18,249 bases of DNA from Candidatus Nanoarchaeia archaeon (GCA_028704265.1 JAQVLH010000003.1:1-18249), one strand, 5' to 3'; positions 1-6,555 are shown, counted from the stretch's first letter. The notes: generated by a model not told the origin, from the letters alone. Translations and numbers: made by a program.

Positions 1-494
1 TTTTTGCTTTTAATAACTCCAAGAGTTTCATTATAGTCTTTAGGTACAAATAAAAAATCTATTAGCATTCCCTCTTCTCCTTGAATATTGTGGGAAATAG
101 TTCCATCACTGCCGGTTTTAAATGAAATAGGTTCTTTTCCAGGTTCGCAATAAGCAAGGGAATAAACTATTCTAGCATCCCTATTTTCTTCATCTTCCAT
201 TAATTTCAAAACTTTTTTAGCTCCAAGTTTTTTCTGAAAGTCACTAGTATAAACTCCAGGCAAATCACCTAAGGATTGAATAAATAATCCTGCATCTGCT
301 TTAAGAACAGGTTTGCCTAGTTTTTCAGCAATATATTTTGCACTAAATTTAGCAACTTCTTCGCAATCTGTTGACTGAATTTCAGGAGTTTCAATAGCTA
401 TATTTTCAACTGATATATCATATCTGCCTAAACTTTCTTGCATTGCTTTTAATTTATATTTGTTTTTTGTTATAAAATACACTTTTTTTGTCAT
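1..494 (-). CDS. Ham1/RdgB-like NTP pyrophosphatase, copy A (3' end cut by window)
   Basis: The frame opens with ATG at 494 and runs off the left edge, giving 164 codons; the C-terminal 20-30 residues with the family SHR motif lie outside. Family hallmarks are the N-terminal ITKNKYKL (canonical TxNxxK), KADAGLFIQSL at the metal/catalytic site and LPGVYTS (canonical aPGvYSar). The usual DDSG is ADAG, so the first acidic residue is lost and the second, normally catalytic, is kept. Ham1/RdgB/ITPase enzymes cut non-canonical (d)NTPs such as dITP or XTP to the monophosphate plus pyrophosphate. It is the last visible gene of a tightly packed minus-strand operon, 10 bp after the AdkA-like kinase. 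A second, divergent homologue opens the same operon, which suggests specialised substrates rather than two housekeeping copies. Family call firm; substrate unknown. Confidence 0.85.
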   Translation of the reverse strand, partial: MTKKVYFITKNKYKLKAMQESLGRYDISVENIAIETPEIQSTDCEEVAKFSAKYIAEKLGKPVLKADAGLFIQSLGDLPGVYTSDFQKKLGAKKVLKLMEDEENRDARIVYSLAYCEPGKEPISFKTGSDGTISHNIQGEEGMLIDFLFVPKDYNETLGVIKSK

Positions 495-504
495 TCAAAC
501 CACT

Positions 505-1053
505 TCAAATTTTTTTAATTATTTCATACAATTCTAAAATAGCGTTATCTTTTTTTGAATTGTATCCATTATTTATAATAACAAGTTCTTTTTTAAATTT
601 TTCACAAAAGCTTTCAATAATAGACAATTCAAATTTTTGATTTTTTATTATTTTTTCTAAATTTAAAGATCTGATTTTTTTATCATTTTTTCTGAATTCT
701 AAAATATCTTCAGGTTGTGCAACCACAATTACACAATAATCTGATAATTGATTATATTTATTTAATGTTGAAACATATCTTGAATTTAATTCTATTGAAT
801 AATGAATATCACTTATAAAAGATATTTTATTTTTATAAAGGTTTTTTTCAATGTTAATCATATTTTTTTCGGCTTTTTTTTTCAATTCAGGAGAAACTGA
901 AGAAAAATCATCAAAATTGGGCAAATTTAAATAATTTCTCATAATTTCACCTCCTTTAAATACAAAAATATTTAATTTATATATAGTCAAAACTTCATTA
1001 ATTAATGTTGATTTTCCAACACCTTTCACTCCCCCAACCATAATGTTTGTCAA
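505..1053 (-). CDS. AdkA-like P-loop nucleoside monophosphate kinase
   Basis: 182 residues. The P-loop GGVKGVGKST sits at residues 7-16. The layout follows archaeal adenylate kinase AdkA: a GGEIM segment (cf. GDLM), a helical NMP-binding region, SDIHYS (cf. DTHxxI), an IIVVAQPEDIL-like strand and a charged KKIRS lid-like stretch. The start is TTG at 1053: an AAAGG anti-SD match lies about 6 bp upstream, and the next in-frame ATG (codon 5) would remove most of the first beta strand before the P-loop. The family transfers phosphate from ATP to (d)NMP. Its place after a thymidylate-synthase-like and a QueC-like gene suggests it may phosphorylate a modified nucleotide, as T4 gp1 does for hydroxymethyl-dCMP; that role is inference. 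A housekeeping adenylate kinase is the alternative. Confidence 0.75.
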   Translation of the reverse strand: MTNIMVGGVKGVGKSTLINEVLTIYKLNIFVFKGGEIMRNYLNLPNFDDFSSVSPELKKKAEKNMINIEKNLYKNKISFISDIHYSIELNSRYVSTLNKYNQLSDYCVIVVAQPEDILEFRKNDKKIRSLNLEKIIKNQKFELSIIESFCEKFKKELVIINNGYNSKKDNAILELYEIIKKI

Positions 1054-1064
1054 ATTGTAACCTT

Positions 1065-1943
1065 TTAATAATTCCTTAAATACTCTTCCGATTCTCCTGA
1101 TAAATTTTTCTTCTCAATTTCAAGAAAACTATTTTTTAATTTGATAATTTCATTTTCAGATAATTTTTTTGTATAATTTAAAGGATCCTTAATTCCTGCT
1201 TTAATAAATGCATATTGTCTAGTTATGCATTGGCAACAATCTCCATCAGGCATTTCACTCCCATTAGTGCAGCTTCTTGTTTTTTCTAAAGGTATTTTAT
1301 GTTTTATTGCATATTTTATAATATCAACTTTTGTGTGAAAACGTGAAACATCTAAATATTTATCTAAAACTGGGCTTGTTACAGACAAATTCCAATTTCC
1401 AGTGTTAACTCCACTTAAAAGAGTCATCATATATAATGATAATATCCTATTTGGCTTAAATGAAAAATCATCACTTATTATTCCTGTATATATTTCTTTT
1501 ATATCAATATCATTTTTTAATTTTAAAGAAACTGCATAAGATACTCCTAATGATTCTAATATTGAATTTCTCATAGGATAACCTTGTCGTATTAAATCCA
1601 ATTTTGAAAAATTTTCCTTAATTTGTTTTGGCGGAATTTCAACATTAATTTTTAATGGATTAATATATTTGCCTGGAAATTCTTTTGAAAAGAATTCACA
1701 AAAAAAATCAAAAGAAATTTCTTCATATTCTGATGCTTTAGCTCCCCTCTTTATAAATAAAGGGTATATTTTCACTTTCCATTCTTTTAAAATAATGTAT
1801 TGGATAATTGTTGAGTCAAGTCCTCCTGTGGCTAAAAAAATAACAGGTTCATTTTCTTCAGGTTTTCTACTAATGTAACCTCTTTGTTTAATAAGAATAT
1901 CTTCCACTTGTTTTAATAATAATTCATCAGGATGATTAGGCAT
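1065..1943 (-). CDS. QueC-like ATP-dependent amide/nitrile synthase homologue, copy 1
   Basis: 292 residues from ATG 1943. A PP-loop pyrophosphatase motif TGGLDS lies at 39-44, and a C-terminal KTRSC then Cys-Cys-x-Cys cluster (C225, C236, C237, C239) followed by TRQYAF matches the QueC zinc site (canonical TxSCY...CGxCxxCxxRxxAF), with one cysteine shifted. QueC adenylates the carboxylate of 7-carboxy-7-deazaguanine and converts it with ammonia to an amide and then preQ0. A GGTGA anti-SD match 5 bp before ATG 1943 favours this start, 1 bp after the preceding stop; TTG 1955 and GTG 1952 are possible alternatives. No QueD, QueE, FolE or TGT gene is visible, so the substrate may differ from CDG. 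It shares several blocks with the copy at 3984-4712 (YPLFIxRG, TRSC) and is a divergent paralogue. PP-loop/QueC family firm; reaction uncertain. Confidence 0.8.
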   Translation of the reverse strand: MPNHPDELLLKQVEDILIKQRGYISRKPEENEPVIFLATGGLDSTIIQYIILKEWKVKIYPLFIKRGAKASEYEEISFDFFCEFFSKEFPGKYINPLKINVEIPPKQIKENFSKLDLIRQGYPMRNSILESLGVSYAVSLKLKNDIDIKEIYTGIISDDFSFKPNRILSLYMMTLLSGVNTGNWNLSVTSPVLDKYLDVSRFHTKVDIIKYAIKHKIPLEKTRSCTNGSEMPDGDCCQCITRQYAFIKAGIKDPLNYTKKLSENEIIKLKNSFLEIEKKNLSGESEEYLRNY

Positions 1944-1944
1944 G

Positions 1945-2559
1945 TCATTCACCAATTATTTCATTAACTCTCTTTAAATCAGGTTCATATATGTGTGCTG
2001 AAACAATATTCATCACTAATTTAATGGGGATATTTTCAAATTCTTTTGTAATCATCTTCCCTAAATGTGTAATACATAAAGCATCTGCATAAAATTTTTT
2101 ACCAATATCTTGGCTTCTAAAAAATGCAGTTAAAATTAAATGCCCATCTCTAATTTTAAAATCTAAAACATTAATGCAGGGGCTATGATTTTTATCTTTA
2201 GGGGGATTCATTAAACAAAGAGTTGCTGATTTACTTTCTGTATTTTTTTTCAATTTTTGTTTTATATCTTCAAGCTGGTCAATATTTTCAAAATTAAAAA
2301 TTCTTTGACCATAACTGTATCCCCAATTTAAAACAGGTTCTTGTTCTAAGAAATTTGAAAACATAAATTTAATCATTGCTTCATCTCCAAATTTTTTAAT
2401 GATTTCATCATTTTCTAAAGGATTTTCAATTTCAAATATTAAATTAATAATTTCTTTAAGTTTAATTTCTCCATCATAAACTGAATTGCCTTTATATTTA
2501 ATAAGTTTTAATGCATCCTTCCATGCATTTCCAATACTTTCGCTTTTAATTATTTGCAT
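1945..2559 (-). CDS. Thymidylate synthase-family protein, candidate (d)CMP hydroxymethylase
   Basis: 204 residues, similar in length to compact archaeal ThyA proteins. Family landmarks are WGYSYGQR at 79-86, catalytic Cys in SPC at C128, the phosphate-binding FFRSQD at 146-151, and HIY at 189-191. An ungapped alignment to E. coli ThyA RSCDVFLGLPFN places D159 on Asn177. Asn177 recognises the uracil ring of dUMP; T4 dCMP hydroxymethylase has Asp there and acts on cytosine. The usual PCH is PCI. The protein may therefore hydroxymethylate (d)CMP using methylene-tetrahydrofolate rather than make dTMP. It overlaps the upstream Ham1 gene by 10 bp; a GGGTGAT anti-SD match lies just before its ATG. 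Fold and family are well supported; the substrate switch rests on one position and context. Confidence 0.82.
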   Translation of the reverse strand: MQIIKSESIGNAWKDALKLIKYKGNSVYDGEIKLKEIINLIFEIENPLENDEIIKKFGDEAMIKFMFSNFLEQEPVLNWGYSYGQRIFNFENIDQLEDIKQKLKKNTESKSATLCLMNPPKDKNHSPCINVLDFKIRDGHLILTAFFRSQDIGKKFYADALCITHLGKMITKEFENIPIKLVMNIVSAHIYEPDLKRVNEIIGE

Positions 2560-3125
2560 GTAATCACCCTATTATTCAAATCATTAAAAAATAATTTTAA
2601 TGCTTTATATCTATGAGAAACATTTTTTAAATCTTCATCTGAAAACTCTGACATTGTTTTTGAATGTCCTTCAGGAATAAAAAAAGAACTAAACTGTGCA
2701 GTCTGGTCTTTTATTTTTATTTCAGTGTTTAATTTAAGGGCACCTTTGCAAATTCCTTCATATATTTTATGTCCTTTTGAATCAATATATACAATAATTG
2801 TTTTAAAATATGCATTTTTTGATTTGTCTATTAAAAGTTTTTTTATTCCTTCAATTCCAACACTTTGTATTATCTTTTTTGTATAAATTCCAGGAAAATC
2901 GTCATAATCTGAAAAATATATGTTAGTGTCATCAACAATCAAAGGTTTCTTAATTTTTTCAAAAGCTTGTTTTGCTTTAAAAATAGTTATTTCTTCTTGA
3001 GATAAATCATTGGGTTCAATAAGTTTTATGTTCTCTCCTACTATTTCAATGCCTATTGGCTGAAAAATTGATTTAGCTTCATTGAGTTTATAAGTGTTTG
3101 TTGTAATGAATGATAATTGTATCAT
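2550..3125 (-). CDS. Ham1/ITPase-like NTP pyrophosphatase, copy B
   Basis: 191 residues, complete. It carries all canonical Ham1 landmarks: TTNTYKL at 8-14 (TxNxxK), IVDDTNIYF with the catalytic acidic pair, FPGIYTK (cf. aPGiYtk), and C-terminal VSHRYKAL (isHRgkAl). Ham1/RdgB proteins hydrolyse non-canonical purine NTPs to NMP and pyrophosphate, and relatives act on modified pyrimidine dNTPs. It is the first gene of the minus-strand operon, divergent from the CARF regulator across 128 bp, and overlaps the TS-like gene by 10 bp. In T4, dCMP hydroxymethylase is likewise accompanied by an (unrelated) dCTP pyrophosphatase and a dNMP kinase; this unit has the same three activities in prospect. Family call firm; specificity is inference. 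Confidence 0.88.
   Translation of the reverse strand: MIQLSFITTNTYKLNEAKSIFQPIGIEIVGENIKLIEPNDLSQEEITIFKAKQAFEKIKKPLIVDDTNIYFSDYDDFPGIYTKKIIQSVGIEGIKKLLIDKSKNAYFKTIIVYIDSKGHKIYEGICKGALKLNTEIKIKDQTAQFSSFFIPEGHSKTMSEFSDEDLKNVSHRYKALKLFFNDLNNRVITCK
2563..2569 (-). promoter_or_regulatory. Ribosome binding site for the TS-family gene
   Basis: On the minus strand GGGTGAT lies 3 bp before the ATG at 2559, inside the last codons of the Ham1 copy B gene. It matches the archaeal 16S 3' end (AUCACCUCC) and supports translation of the overlapping gene from this ATG. Confidence 0.6.
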
Positions 3126-3148
3126 ATTCTAAACTTATAATATTGTTG

Positions 3149-3170
3149 TTTAAATTACTTTTTTATAATT
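3149..3170 (-). promoter_or_regulatory. Putative promoter of the minus-strand nucleotide operon
   Basis: Upstream of the ATG at 3125 the minus strand has an AATTTAAAC element centred about 28 bp before the start, as expected for the TATA box of a leaderless archaeal transcript. A second TATA-like TTATAAAAAAG lies about 40 bp upstream. The 9-mer AAGTAATTT overlaps this region and recurs at the divergent promoter. Confidence 0.4.
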
Positions 3171-3223
3171 TTTTTCTCTTTGTATAAAAATTTATTCTTT
3201 TAACAATTTTTTTTATATAGAAG

Positions 3224-3242
3224 TTTTTTATATAAGTAATTT
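3224..3242 (+). promoter_or_regulatory. Putative leaderless promoter of the CARF regulator
   Basis: TTTTTTATATAAG with its core centred about 24 bp before ATG 3254 fits an archaeal TATA box for a leaderless mRNA. It runs directly into AAGTAATTT (3234-3242), the same 9-mer found inverted at 3152-3160 in the divergent promoter, a possible shared operator for the wHTH protein encoded here. Confidence 0.5.
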
Positions 3243-3253
3243 TTATAATATTT

Positions 3254-4000
3254 ATGAAAATATTGCATATAATTCTTATGGGTTTAGAATGGGATAGACT
3301 CATATACCCGATAAAAACTTATCATCCTCAAAAAATCATAATAATTCAACAAGAAGAAAATTTGATTAAAGATAAACAATATAGTGATATAATAAAAAAA
3401 AGCAAAGAATTATCTGAATCATTAATCAAAAAAACAAAATTTCTTGTAGATTCTGAAGTAATTAGTGTAAATTATCATGATTATGAAAATTGTTTATTTA
3501 CACTAAAAAAAGTAATTGAATCTAATTGTAAAAATTTCGATGAAATAAGTATAAATGTTTCAACAGGATCAAAAATATTAGTGCTTGCTGCAGTTGTTGT
3601 TTCACAATTTTTTAATTGCAAATTGATTTATGTTGTTCCTAAACAATATTCAATATTTGATTCTAAAATGAAAGTTAATTCAAAAGGAGTTTTAAGTATT
3701 ACTGAAATTAAACCTTTTAATTTAAATCCCTTAATAAATTTAAAAAAAATGGAGTATAAAATATTGTTTAATTTAGATAATAATAATATGTCATTATCGG
3801 ATTTAACTCAAAAAATATTTAGCAAAAAAATCAATGACTATGAAATAATCAAGAAAAAAAATCTTATATTGTATCATATTAAAACTTTAAATGAAAAAAA
3901 TTTAATTAAAATTATAAATTTAAATAATCAAAAATATATGTGTCTAACTGAACTTGGAAAATTTTTAAAGGAAATAAAAAAATGTGATTTTAATGAATGA
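3254..4000 (+). CDS. CARF-domain winged-helix regulator
   Basis: 248 residues. The N-terminal half is a Rossmann-like CARF domain: strand ILHIILMG at the start, and INVSTGSK at 100-107 followed by a hydrophobic helix, the NxS/TG ligand-binding turn typical of CARF/Csa3-like proteins. Residues about 165-245 form a winged helix-turn-helix: a helix from KKMEYKIL, recognition region around LILYHIKTLNEKNL, and wing residues near NNQKYMCLTELG. CARF domains sense cyclic oligoadenylates or related nucleotides, and CARF-wHTH proteins are usually transcription factors. No cas gene or CRISPR array is present. The gene overlaps the second QueC-like gene and is divergent from the nucleotide operon, so it is the natural candidate regulator of both. 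Domain architecture well supported; ligand unknown. The DUF6293/HFX_2341-type regulator family is the closest I can name. Confidence 0.75.
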   Translation: MKILHIILMGLEWDRLIYPIKTYHPQKIIIIQQEENLIKDKQYSDIIKKSKELSESLIKKTKFLVDSEVISVNYHDYENCLFTLKKVIESNCKNFDEISINVSTGSKILVLAAVVVSQFFNCKLIYVVPKQYSIFDSKMKVNSKGVLSITEIKPFNLNPLINLKKMEYKILFNLDNNNMSLSDLTQKIFSKKINDYEIIKKKNLILYHIKTLNEKNLIKIINLNNQKYMCLTELGKFLKEIKKCDFNE

Positions 4001-4712
4001 TTATGAAAAAATATTAATTAAAAAAAGAAATTTTGTAACTAAAGAACCTAATAATAAAAAAGGAGTAATAATAATTTCTGGGGGCATGGATTCTGCAGTT
4101 CTTACTTTGATGTTATTAAAAAAAGGATACAAATTATATCCTTTATTCATTAGAAGGGGGCAAAGAAATTTAAAATTTGAAGAAAAATCAGTTGATTATT
4201 TTTCTAATTATTTTAAAAAAAGATATAAAAATTATAATATGCCAAAAAAAGTTAGTGTTAATATCCCTCTTAATGATTTTAAAGACAATTTAATTAAATA
4301 TATGAAAAAAAAAGGCCATCCTTTAAGGGATCCAATGATGCAAAGTATTGCCGTTCAGTATGCAATTTCTTTAAATAAAAATGTTAAAACTATTTTTACT
4401 GGCACTAATAAAGAAGATCCTTTTCCTCATTGTACTTATAATTCAATATTGGCATCAATGATAAGTATAATTGAAAATACAAATGATTGGAGTTGGCAAA
4501 TAATTTGCCCATTTATTGACAAAAGTTTTAATCTTAATTGGGGTAAAAAGGATATAATTAAATATGCAGAAAAATTAAATTTTCCTATTGAACGAACAAG
4601 AAGTTGTTATACAAATAATAAAATTCATTGTGGAATTTGTTTAACATGTTTAAGAAGAAAAAGTGCATTTAAACAAACTAATTTGATTGATAAAACACAA
4701 TATTTAAATTAA
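3984..4712 (+). CDS. QueC-like PP-loop enzyme, copy 2
   Basis: 242 residues. The PP-loop SGGMDS is at 32-37, and the C-terminal zinc site is canonical: RTRSCY (C208), then HCGICLTCLRR with C216, C219 and C222, followed by KSAF. This is the closer of the two copies to bona fide QueC, which makes preQ0 from 7-carboxy-7-deazaguanine, ATP and ammonia. QueC-like proteins also occur in antiphage loci (QatC of QatABCD; Cap9 of type IV CBASS). The open frame begins at GTG 3984; ATG 3993, within the ATGAATGA overlap with the CARF stop, is an equally good start. Either way the two genes are translationally linked. No preQ0 pathway partners or TGT lie nearby. Ordinary archaeosine biosynthesis remains the simple alternative, but the CARF partner argues for a signalling or defence role. 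Confidence 0.82.
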   Translation: MILMNDYEKILIKKRNFVTKEPNNKKGVIIISGGMDSAVLTLMLLKKGYKLYPLFIRRGQRNLKFEEKSVDYFSNYFKKRYKNYNMPKKVSVNIPLNDFKDNLIKYMKKKGHPLRDPMMQSIAVQYAISLNKNVKTIFTGTNKEDPFPHCTYNSILASMISIIENTNDWSWQIICPFIDKSFNLNWGKKDIIKYAEKLNFPIERTRSCYTNNKIHCGICLTCLRRKSAFKQTNLIDKTQYLN

Positions 4713-4731
4713 ATTTTTAATAAGTATTGTT

Positions 4732-5079
4732 TTATCCTATTTTTGCATCATCAGAATATGTGGTTTTACATTTTCCACATTTATACCTATTTAAATTATC
4801 TTCATCTCCATATAAAGGAGGTAATTCATAAGTATAACCTTTATCATATCCGCAATTAGGGCAAGGAATTACAAGGAGCGTTTCTAAATGCGTATCTTGG
4901 TCTATAATAATTGTTTTATTATAATTTAATTTTTGATTTATTTTTTTTTGATTTATCGGATTTTTTTCAGTTTTTTTAAATTCATATGTTTTTCCGCATT
5001 TACAAATTAATTCTAATTCATTAGATTCTTTATCTTTTTTCTCCCTTAACATTCCTCCGCATTCACAAAATTTAACCAT
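4732..5079 (-). CDS. TFS-like transcript cleavage factor (TFIIS/RPB9 zinc-ribbon family)
   Basis: 115 residues with two zinc ribbons. The N-terminal one uses C5-x-C7 and C26-x-C28 (KFCECGG, LICKCGK), a CxC variant of the usual CxxC. The C-terminal one has C73-x2-C76 (CPNCGYDKG) and C101-x2-C104 (RYKCGKC). D92-E93 sits where TFIIS and TFS carry the DE pair that reaches into the RNA polymerase active site to promote cleavage of backtracked RNA. Length matches archaeal TFS. The gene converges on the QueC-like copy 2, stops 19 bp apart, and has its own TTTAAATT box about 25 bp upstream (near 5100-5107). The acidic DE tip supports a true cleavage factor rather than an inactive RPB9-like paralogue. 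It probably is not functionally tied to its neighbours. Confidence 0.8.
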   Translation of the reverse strand: MVKFCECGGMLREKKDKESNELELICKCGKTYEFKKTEKNPINQKKINQKLNYNKTIIIDQDTHLETLLVIPCPNCGYDKGYTYELPPLYGDEDNLNRYKCGKCKTTYSDDAKIG

Positions 5080-5159
5080 GTTATTTTAATATGTATTTTA
5101 ATTTAAATAACTTTGTAATTGTTCAATTATTTTTTTTTAAAAATTATGTTTGTTATTAA

Positions 5160-5381
5160 AATAAATCAAAGGTATTAAAGCAATTAAAATTAAAGCCAGA
5201 AGAGGTATTATTCGTCGGAGACAATTTAGAAAAAGACATTAAAGGTGCAAAAGCTGCAGGAATGAAAACAGCCTTCAACCACTATGGTTACTTCTTAAAA
5301 GAAAAGCCTGAAAGTAATGAAGAAGAACCGGATTACACATTAAACAAATTTGATGAATTATTGGAAATATTAAAGAAATGA
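5160..5381 (+). pseudogene. 5'-truncated HAD-superfamily phosphatase remnant
   Basis: An open frame from 5160 to the TGA at 5379-5381 has no start codon upstream and is closed by TAA at 5157. Its product contains LKPEEVLFVGDNLEKDIKGA followed by KAAGMKTAF, the C-terminal motif IV region of HAD family IA phosphatases (VGDxxxxDixGAkxaGm), and ends normally in a short helix. Motif I (DxDxT), motif II and motif III, at least 130 residues, are missing; the sequence just upstream is T-rich non-coding DNA. Codons such as GTC, GGC-like and CCG are richer in G+C than those of the flanking genes. It fills most of the 342-bp gap between the TFS-like and AsnRS-like genes. A relic left by recombination at this boundary is the likely explanation. 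Confidence 0.75.
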
Positions 5382-5421
5382 ATTAAAAAAGTATTTAATT
5401 AAATAAATTTTAATTTAAGAT

Positions 5422-6555
5422 ATGTTTGGGCCATATAATGCAGAAAAAGATGGGACTATTTCTTATATAGGTAATAAATTGTTTAAACCTATAAAAAATA
5501 TTAATAATTATAAATTAACTAAAAAAATGTTAATTGAATGGACAAATTCATTAAAATTTTCAGAAATTTGGCCTAAAATAGCTAGAATTAATCATACTAT
5601 AAATAAAGCAACTAATAATTATTTTGATACATTAGGTGCATTATTTACTATATTACCTTTGACAACAAGAATGATTTCTTCACCTGGTGCAGTATATGGA
5701 AAAGAAGTGATTAATTATACTACAGATACTTCTCCAATTAAATTAAAATGGTTTAATCTAAAAAAACCTGTGTTTTTATCTGAGTCTTCTCAAATATATT
5801 TAGAACTTGCATTAATGCAAAAAGAAATTAGTCAAGTTTATTCTATTTATAACTCTTTTAGAAAAGAACAATCTGATGCACATCATTTATCTGAATTTCA
5901 CCATATAGAATATGAAGGAAAAATAAATCAAAAACAAAACATCAAAATCATTAAAGAGTTATTTTTGGATATTTTAAAATTATTATTAGAAAATAATAAA
6001 GAAGATATTTCATTTTTTATAGGAACAGAAGGAATTATGGAATTAGAGGAATTTGTAAAAAATTTTGAGATAAAAGAAATAGATTTTAAGGAAGTATTAA
6101 AAATATTAAAGAATGAAACAGGAAACAAAAAATATGATGAATTTTCATTAAAGCATTTTGGTGCATGGGAAGAAGTTTTTATAACAAGAAAATTAAATAA
6201 AATGTTATGTATAAGTAAGTTTCCTTTGTTTGAGGTTCCATTTTATCATGCGGAAATTAAAGATTCAAAACCTTCAGTAGCAAATAATTCAGATTTTATA
6301 TGGTTAGGTTATAGGGAGTTTATAGGAAGTAGAGAAAGAGTTGGAAATATTAAAGATTTGGAGAAAAAAGCTGAAATATTTAATCTACCTAAATATGATT
6401 ATTTGCCTTATCTTCAGAGCAGAAAATATACCGATTATATAACAACTTCTGGATTTGGATTAGGTTGGGAAAGATTTTTACAAGGTTTATTAAAAATGCC
6501 TACAATTTGGTTGGTATGTCAGTTTCCAAGAACTCATATAGATATGATTCCTTAA
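5422..6555 (+). CDS. AsnRS/AspRS-like class II synthetase core without anticodon-binding domain
   Basis: 377 residues, of which about 50-377 form the catalytic domain. Motif 1-like residues run ARINHTI...SSPG; FLSESSQIYLELAL at 118-131 matches the AsnRS/AspRS tQSpQlykq block; motif 2 is FRKEQSDAHHLSEFHHIE at 146-163 (canonical fRaEdSxTxRHLxEFtxlE, with His for the RHL Arg); motif 3 is GFGLGWERF at 344-352, ending in the AsnRS-type FPRT. The roughly 100-residue N-terminal OB-fold is absent, replaced by about 50 unrelated residues. Known stand-alone relatives are the archaeal asparagine synthetase AS-AR and other paralogues that form aminoacyl-AMP and pass it to something other than tRNA. The nearby MccF-like hydrolase and decarboxylase suggest it activates Asp/Asn or a related acid for a small molecule. 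The fold is certain, the acceptor unknown. Confidence 0.8.
   Translation: MFGPYNAEKDGTISYIGNKLFKPIKNINNYKLTKKMLIEWTNSLKFSEIWPKIARINHTINKATNNYFDTLGALFTILPLTTRMISSPGAVYGKEVINYTTDTSPIKLKWFNLKKPVFLSESSQIYLELALMQKEISQVYSIYNSFRKEQSDAHHLSEFHHIEYEGKINQKQNIKIIKELFLDILKLLLENNKEDISFFIGTEGIMELEEFVKNFEIKEIDFKEVLKILKNETGNKKYDEFSLKHFGAWEEVFITRKLNKMLCISKFPLFEVPFYHAEIKDSKPSVANNSDFIWLGYREFIGSRERVGNIKDLEKKAEIFNLPKYDYLPYLQSRKYTDYITTSGFGLGWERFLQGLLKMPTIWLVCQFPRTHIDMIP

Noticed and set aside
1669..1878. Plus-strand ORF opposite the QueC-like gene
   Set aside because: It is an antisense shadow; the minus-strand protein carries the PP-loop and family motifs over the same bases.
3126..3253. CRISPR array or leader near the CARF gene
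   Set aside because: No regularly spaced repeats and no cas genes anywhere in the window; the spacer is a simple divergent promoter.
4713..4731. Hairpin terminator between convergent genes
   Set aside because: The 19-bp gap is only T-rich, without a stem; T-tract termination is possible but not specific enough to annotate.
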